A program made the translations under genes and the position numbers. From the NCBI RefSeq assembly GCF_001050015.1, contig NZ_CVTB01000066.1:1-64000 (forward strand): DNA of 64,000 nt, given 5' to 3'. Positions 59,684-64,000 of the stretch are shown piece by piece. Within the stretch, counting starts at the first letter, position 1. Each line of letters starts with the position of its first letter. The notes under the pieces were generated by a model. The model saw nothing but the letters and a program-made list of their open reading frames with translations, made no database searches and was not told where the DNA came from. This DNA comes from Mycolicibacterium malmesburyense (GTDB lineage: Bacteria > Actinomycetota > Actinomycetes > Mycobacteriales > Mycobacteriaceae).

Positions 59684-60288
59684 ACCTGGTCCTCTTTCGG
59701 GAATCCGCCGCCCGCCGTGGCGATGTGCACGTGGTCGTAATGGTTGGCGGTGTCTCCGCCGCGATCCGACATGACCTTCTTCGAGCCGTTGGCTCGGTAA
59801 ATGGTCTGCCGCCAGATGGCGTGCTCGAGGCCGAAGCGCTCCGCATTCGCCAAGACGTAGGCGACAACTTTGTCCCCGAGCTCCTGACCCGCCGCCGAGC
59901 GGGGATCGGGGATCATCACGTCGATCGCCAACCCGTGCGGATGCCATTTCAGGGAATCGGAGCGCACGCCGCCGATGGTGAGGATCTCGGGAAACTCCGC
60001 ACTGACGGCACGCGCCGCCAAGATGGTGTCGACCTGCAGTCCGTTTTCCGGCGCCCGGCCGCGCGGCAATACGGGCGGAGGAGGAGGCGGGACAGGCGGT
60101 CGCGCGGCCATCAGGTTCACCGCCGGTGACGGCGGTTTCGGCATCGCCGCAACATCGCGAGCCTCAGCGTTACGAACCTGCGGATAACTGTCTGCGCCGA
60201 CGCCGAACAACGCGGCCGCCGCAATGGCGCCCGCGACTACCGCCAACCGCGGCCACCGCCGCATCTCGGCAAGAGAGTGCCTTCCCAT
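59671..60288 (-). CDS. exported M15-like (LAS-family) metallopeptidase-fold protein
   Basis: This 205-residue protein has an N-terminal hydrophobic segment (about 13-32, signal or anchor), a Pro-rich linker (ARPPVPPPPPPVLPRG), and a C-terminal domain of the D,D-peptidase-like fold. The zinc-binding pattern is seen as HPHGLAIDVMIPD (about 117) and HYDHVHIATAGG (about 184). Mycobacterial proteins of this type are exported and possibly act on peptidoglycan; an enzyme activity has not been shown to my knowledge. It is convergent with the oxidoreductase. Confidence 0.75.
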   Translation of the reverse strand: MGRHSLAEMRRWPRLAVVAGAIAAAALFGVGADSYPQVRNAEARDVAAMPKPPSPAVNLMAARPPVPPPPPPVLPRGRAPENGLQVDTILAARAVSAEFPEILTIGGVRSDSLKWHPHGLAIDVMIPDPRSAAGQELGDKVVAYVLANAERFGLEHAIWRQTIYRANGSKKVMSDRGGDTANHYDHVHIATAGGGFPKEDQVYLR

Positions 60289-60622
60289 CGCCGGCGGACG
60301 CTACCCACCACCCCTATGCGACCACTAATCGCCCGCGAGCCCGTCAGCATAGTGATCGGTATCCACCACTGAGCTGAAAACTGCTCTACAGGATGCCCTT
60401 TATCCGCATTCCGATGGATTCCAGCAAATAAATCGTGAATTTGCTCGTGGCCTAGATCATGTACGGCACATAAATGTGACGCACGCCGGACGGCCTTCTC
60501 GGCAGGCGATCGCACCCACGTATGACCGATCGTCAGGCATCTCAAACACGACGACTACTACGGAGATCGTTCGCCTCGAAAATGCTCAGGGTCGAGGCTC
60601 GTCCGCGGGTCCGACGGTATCG
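60289..60622. other. intergenic region without recognised features
   Basis: This 334-bp stretch lies between the exported M15-like protein (start at 60288) and the end of the methyltransferase gene (60623). It is relatively AT-rich around 60400-60470. Open frames here have no ribosome sites or coding character. It should contain the promoter of the exported protein, but I cannot identify -35 or -10 elements with confidence. Confidence 0.4.
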
Positions 60623-61177
60623 CTAGGGCGCCGGCTTCCTTGCCACCAACCACGCTTCGCCGTCGCCTTCGCCCGAGGCGATGACCTCAAGCTGAGCGTA
60701 TGCCGTAGTCAACTCGCCCGGCTGCACCCGGAAGCGCCCTGGAGCGGCACCGACCACGCTCAAGGCTGAGATCGCCAGCAGCCCGCCTGGTGCCAACCGG
60801 TCGATGATGGGCCGGTCGAGTCGAGAATCGCGGAAGCGGTGACAGATGACGACGTCGACGGGCGGACCGTCCGGGAGGCCATCGTCGAGATCAACGACGT
60901 CGAACCGACACCGCTCCCCCACGCCAGCGCGAGCCGCCAGCTCCCGTGCCTGATCGACGGCCGTCGCCGAGATGTCGAGACCCCAGACGTCGAGTCCGCG
61001 ACGCGCGAGCCAGACACTGGCGACGCCCGGCCCGCACGCCAGATCGAATGCCCTTCCCCGGGTGGGGAACTCGTCTTCAAAGGGAGCGAACACCGCAGGT
61101 ATCTCGGCCGCGGAAACCTCGGGCGTCGCGCGGGTCCGGTAGCGCTCTTCCCAGCGGACGCGATCCTGCTCGCTCAC
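60623..61177 (-). CDS. class I SAM-dependent methyltransferase
   Basis: This 184-residue methyltransferase is of the TehB/UbiE-like small type. Motif I is AFDLACGPGVASVWLARRG (about 43-61), the acidic residue of motif II is in WGLDISATAVDQA, and motif III lies around RFDVVDLDDGLP. It contains no further domain. It probably methylates a small molecule; the substrate is unknown. Its start is 90 bp from the end of the kinase gene on the same strand. Confidence 0.85.
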   Translation of the reverse strand: MSEQDRVRWEERYRTRATPEVSAAEIPAVFAPFEDEFPTRGRAFDLACGPGVASVWLARRGLDVWGLDISATAVDQARELAARAGVGERCRFDVVDLDDGLPDGPPVDVVICHRFRDSRLDRPIIDRLAPGGLLAISALSVVGAAPGRFRVQPGELTTAYAQLEVIASGEGDGEAWLVARKPAP

Positions 61178-61267
61178 GCACCACAGCCTACGTAAGGTGT
61201 GACGTCTCCTACTCGAGTGGCTTCTTGAACAACTCGAAGCAACGAAATCCGCTGATGCTCAGAGCAA

Positions 61268-62608
61268 TCAAGCCGGGCCGTCGAGATTGCCCTTGCGGAC
61301 ATCCTCGCGGCACTGCGCCCGACTCTGACCCGTCTGACTGACGCAGACCTGCACCTGCTCCTCGATACCGGCGGGATACACCTCGTCGGTCGGATGCGGA
61401 GTGGCCGTCGGACTCGGTACCGGGCCTTGGTAGATCGACCAGACCTCGTCGCCGGTCGCCGGCAAGCGCGAGCAGTACGCCTGCTGTCCGCTCGTTGTGG
61501 TTCCCGCCGCGCCGAGGGTGTCGCAGTCGGCGCCGATGAGCACGACCGGCACCGCCGGCCTCGATTCGGCCCTCTGCGTTGACTCGTCCCACTTCGCCAC
61601 GGCCAAGCCGACCGCAGCCGCAACCCCGAGCAGCACCGCAACAGCGCCCGCTGCCAACAACACCCGCCCCGAACGCCGCGGTGCCCGAACGGCCTTCGCA
61701 TGCTTGCTCTTCTTCTTCGCCGCCCGGGCGGGCCGCGTCGCGTCGGTGGCACCCAGCTCGTCCGCGACAGCCGACAACCCCTCCGCCATCGCCTCGGCGA
61801 ATTCGGTGCACGTCTCGTATCGGTCGGCCGGCGACTTGGCCAACGCCCGCTCGAACGCCGGGCCCAACCCCGACAGCTCCGGGATACGCTCACCGATCGC
61901 CGGCGGCTGCGCCGTCAGGTGGTTACTGATCACCACGGCGGGGTTGTCGTGGGCGAACAACGGCTGGCCGGTGAGCAAGTGAAACGCCGTCGCCGCCAAC
62001 GCATATTGGTCGGCGCCGCCATCGAGGGCCTGCCCCATCAGCTGCTCAGGTGCCGCATACGCCACCGTACCGACCGTCATGTCAGTGGCGGTCAGACCCG
62101 AGGAGTCCTGCACCCAGCGCGCAATTCCGAAGTCCGCCAACAGGGCTCGGCTGTACTTCTGGCCGTCCTGCGCCAGCAGGATGTTCGACGGCTTGACATC
62201 ACGGTGCAGCAGCTCCCGCTGGTGCGCGTAATCCAGCGCATCGGCCACACCCGACACGATCCGCACCACGTCGTCCGGCGGCAGCCCCGCGCCCTTGCGC
62301 TCGCGCAGGACCTGGCCGGCATCGGTGCCCTCGACGTAGTCCATCGTGATCCACAGCTGACCATCGAACTCGCCGCGATCGTGCAGACCGACGATGTTCG
62401 GATGCCACAGACGCGCCACCATGTCGGCCTCACGGTTGAATCGCTCGCGGTACTCGCGATCGACCGTGAACTCCGCCGGCAAGATCTTCAACGCCTCGTG
62501 GCGCGGCAGTCGCGGATGCTGCACGAGGTAGACCTCACCCATGCCGCCTTTGCCCAGCGCTCGCACCACCGTGTACCCGGCGAAGCTGTCCCCCGCTTCT
62601 AATGCCAC
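61268..62608 (-). CDS. transmembrane Ser/Thr protein kinase (PknE/F/I-like)
   Basis: This 446-residue receptor-type kinase has its kinase domain in residues 10-275: Gly-loop LGKGGMGEVYLVQHP near 18, catalytic HRDVKPSNILL near 136, DFGIARW near 160 and the APE-type motif YAAPEQLMG near 186. A basic juxtamembrane stretch (KKKSKHAKAVRAPRR) precedes one membrane helix (about 312-334). The extracellular domain of about 110 residues has four cysteines (GADCDTLG, QAYCSRL, QVCVSQ, AQCRED). Its layout is like mycobacterial PknE, PknF and PknI; I give no symbol. It diverges from the DUF3592 gene. Confidence 0.9.
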   Translation of the reverse strand: MALEAGDSFAGYTVVRALGKGGMGEVYLVQHPRLPRHEALKILPAEFTVDREYRERFNREADMVARLWHPNIVGLHDRGEFDGQLWITMDYVEGTDAGQVLRERKGAGLPPDDVVRIVSGVADALDYAHQRELLHRDVKPSNILLAQDGQKYSRALLADFGIARWVQDSSGLTATDMTVGTVAYAAPEQLMGQALDGGADQYALAATAFHLLTGQPLFAHDNPAVVISNHLTAQPPAIGERIPELSGLGPAFERALAKSPADRYETCTEFAEAMAEGLSAVADELGATDATRPARAAKKKSKHAKAVRAPRRSGRVLLAAGAVAVLLGVAAAVGLAVAKWDESTQRAESRPAVPVVLIGADCDTLGAAGTTTSGQQAYCSRLPATGDEVWSIYQGPVPSPTATPHPTDEVYPAGIEEQVQVCVSQTGQSRAQCREDVRKGNLDGPA

Positions 62609-62758
62609 GGCTTCACACCCGACACGATGCCGGTATCGCCCCTACCCGCCATGGCAAGACTCTTGCACGGTCTGCCCTGACCCGCTGTCGCGGGTTCGAA
62701 CTCAACCACCTCAACTGAACCAGCAACCGGGCGTCGAGCAGCGCGTTAGGCTCCGGCC

Positions 62759-63220
62759 GTGGCCAACTACGTCACCGAGATCGGCCTTGTGATCATCGGG
62801 GTCTTTCTGCTGTTCCGCGGGCTGCCCGGCCTGCTGCAACTGCTCGGTGCGCTCGGCTGGAAACGTGTCCCGGGAACCATGTTGGGCTCCGGCGTCGCGG
62901 GTTATCAGACCCAGGCCGGCGGCGGACGCATGGGCGCCAATGTTCAGCGCTCCGTCGTCGGCTACCAGTACCAAGTCGGCGGTCAGAGCTTCGTCGGCCA
63001 GCGCGCCGCCTTCGGCACACCTCTCGGTTTCGGCATGGGCCTCGGCGGCATCGCCTCCGCGCAAGCCTCTCGATACACGCCGGGCCAAACCATCGACGTC
63101 TGGGTCGACCCCAACAACCCGATGAACTCGGTGCTGCGCCGCAGCGCTCCGTCGTCCGTGGTGATGACGGCGCTCGGTGTCGTCGCGTTGATCGCCGCTG
63201 CGATCTCATTGATGAGCTGA
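62759..63220 (+). CDS. DUF3592-type membrane protein
   Basis: This 153-residue protein starts at GTG 62759. An N-terminal helix (about 7-32) and a C-terminal helix (about 134-151) flank an extracytoplasmic beta-rich domain of the DUF3592 type (YQYQVGGQSFVGQRAAFG, YTPGQTIDVWVDPNNP). The function is unknown. It ends 1 bp before the amidase start, so the two form an envelope operon. A hairpin (ACCCGC-TGTC-GCGGGT, 62680-62695) lies in its upstream region. Confidence 0.75.
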   Translation: MANYVTEIGLVIIGVFLLFRGLPGLLQLLGALGWKRVPGTMLGSGVAGYQTQAGGGRMGANVQRSVVGYQYQVGGQSFVGQRAAFGTPLGFGMGLGGIASAQASRYTPGQTIDVWVDPNNPMNSVLRRSAPSSVVMTALGVVALIAAAISLMS

Positions 63221-63221
63221 C

Positions 63222-63923
63222 GTGCTGGCCGACGACCGCTTCCCGCTCAGCCGTCGACGGCTCCTGCAATTGACCGGCCTTGCCGCCGCCGCCACCGCCT
63301 TGCCAATGCACACCGCGACGGCGAGCCCACCAGCGTCGACCGTCCTGTGCCGCGACGCCTGGGGCGCCCAACCGCCGCGCCCCGGCGGCGCCCGCCACAC
63401 CCCCGTGCGCATGACGATCCACCACACCGCGGTGACCCTCGGCGACAACGCCAACGCACCCGCGCGTCTCCGCCAGCATCAGCACTACCACCAGGACACC
63501 CACGGCTGGATCGACATCGCCTACCACCTCAGCGTCGACCGCAACGGCAACATCTACGAACTGCGCAAGCCGGAGCTCGTCGGCGACACCGCCACCGACT
63601 ACGACCCAACCGGCCACTTCCTCGTCGTCTGCGAAGGCAACTTCGACGAAGAACAGATCACCGAAGCGCAGCTCAACGGTGCGGCGCTCGCATTCGCCTG
63701 GGCCGCACAGCGATTCGGCATTCCGACCGACACCCTCGCCGGTCACCGCGACGCCAGCCACGACACCTCGTGTCCGGGCGCGAACCTCTACGCCCACGTC
63801 GTCGACGACGACCTCAAGAATCGCGTCGACGCCCTGCTGGCCGCCGGATCCGTCGACCTCCAAACCATCTGCGGCCCGCAGGCGGCGCAGGCGGTCGCCG
63901 ACGTCGAGTCCGGCCTCCGCTGA
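63222..63923 (+). CDS. Tat-exported peptidoglycan-recognition-type amidase
   Basis: This 233-residue amidase_2/PGRP-family enzyme cleaves N-acetylmuramoyl-L-alanine bonds. GTG 63222 begins a twin-arginine signal (LSRRRLLQLTGLAAAATALP) ending near residue 35. The catalytic domain has zinc ligands in MTIHHTAVTLGD (about 66) and GHRDASHDTSCPG (about 174), with the Tyr-rich IAYHLSVDRNGNIYE between. It starts right after the DUF3592 gene. Mycobacterial relatives are exported lysozyme-like cell wall hydrolases. Confidence 0.88.
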   Translation: MLADDRFPLSRRRLLQLTGLAAAATALPMHTATASPPASTVLCRDAWGAQPPRPGGARHTPVRMTIHHTAVTLGDNANAPARLRQHQHYHQDTHGWIDIAYHLSVDRNGNIYELRKPELVGDTATDYDPTGHFLVVCEGNFDEEQITEAQLNGAALAFAWAAQRFGIPTDTLAGHRDASHDTSCPGANLYAHVVDDDLKNRVDALLAAGSVDLQTICGPQAAQAVADVESGLR

Positions 63924-63936
63924 GGGCGCCGAGACA

Positions 63937-64000
63937 TCAGGCGTCCCGCACCGCCAACACCGGCCACCGGTCGGGCACACCCTTGAGTGGGTGGCTGCCC
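63937..64000 (-). CDS. C-terminal end of a cyclase-like protein (runs off the window)
   Basis: Only about 20 codons are present, reading GSHPLKGVPDRWPVLAVRDA to a TGA at 63937-63939. LKGVPxxW near the end is typical of class III adenylate/guanylate cyclase domains in actinobacteria (often fused to hydrolase or response regulator domains). The gene is incomplete, so this is a guess from the tail. Confidence 0.4.
   Translation of the reverse strand, partial: GSHPLKGVPDRWPVLAVRDA

Noticed and set aside
62670..62715. tRNA-like segment (GGGTTCGAACTC)
   Set aside because: The T-loop-like TTCGAAC is present, but its stem does not pair and there is no acceptor or anticodon arm; the nearby ACCCGC-TGTC-GCGGGT hairpin explains the look.
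1..64000. CRISPR arrays, rRNA, complete insertion sequences
   Set aside because: No regularly spaced repeats, no rRNA-like conserved stretches and no transposase with DDE motifs were seen; the CxxC-x5-C motif at about 6060-6095 resembles a transposase tail but lies in a membrane protein.

Overview
The window is high-GC actinobacterial DNA and most likely comes from a Mycobacterium/Mycolicibacterium chromosome. The markers are two EspC-like (DUF2580) type VII secretion cassettes, a DUF732 secreted protein, an LppP/LprE-family protein, an F420-type LLM oxidoreductase, a relative of the mycothiol-linked Rv2466c DsbA-like protein, a membrane Ser/Thr kinase of the PknE/F/I kind, and frequent GTG/TTG starts. 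Assignments rest on reading the translations; no database search was possible.

1-10.3 kb (core-like): an unknown small protein, a flavin monoamine-oxidase-like enzyme, a PIF1-type helicase fused to a degenerate DnaQ-like exonuclease and a BRCT domain, a translationally coupled minus-strand operon (quinol NO reductase, Cys-motif membrane protein, slipin, small membrane protein), an LLM oxidoreductase and a four-helix membrane protein. 10.4-14.3 kb: T7SS polymorphic toxin locus with an EspC-like partner, a toxin with a variable C-terminus, two intact paralogous putative immunity genes, and a third broken copy that runs into the remains of a TetR gene. 14.2-26.5 kb: NERD helicase, secreted proteins, DUF4407 protein, LipC/LipQ-like esterase, release factor 3, and a second EspC-like/effector/membrane-protein cassette.

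26.5-39.5 kb (accessory): beta-lactamase fragment, Doc/RHH toxin-antitoxin pair with a periodic operator, DsbA-like protein, and a TetR/small-membrane-protein pair. That pair recurs about 9.7 kb downstream as a decayed direct repeat. Between the two copies lie a Cys-rich mini-protein, an NrtR - ADP-ribosylglycohydrolase/phosphatase - ankyrin cassette, a YbjN protein with a cytosolic HtrA-like protease, and a Rad50-like ATPase coupled to a small protein with a HEPN-like motif.

39.7-57 kb is a defence island: a HIT-PLD-SF2 helicase-DUF3427 giant, McrB and McrC, two modular proteins sharing an N-terminal domain (one ending in DUF4268), a NucS-like nuclease, a TM0106 nuclease/RNase H/SF1 helicase fusion, and wreckage of further defence genes, including a helicase C-terminus joined at a deletion. 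57.4-64 kb returns to core-like genes: TetR and a divergent phytoene-dehydrogenase-like oxidoreductase sharing a perfect 22-bp palindrome, an M15-like exported protein, a methyltransferase, a Ser/Thr kinase, a DUF3592 protein, a Tat-exported PGRP-type amidase, and the tail of a probable cyclase.

The strongest candidates for undescribed systems are the Rad50-like ATPase/HEPN-like pair, the HIT-PLD-helicase with McrBC and the twin modular proteins, and the NrtR-controlled ADP-ribose cassette with its operator inside the promoter.
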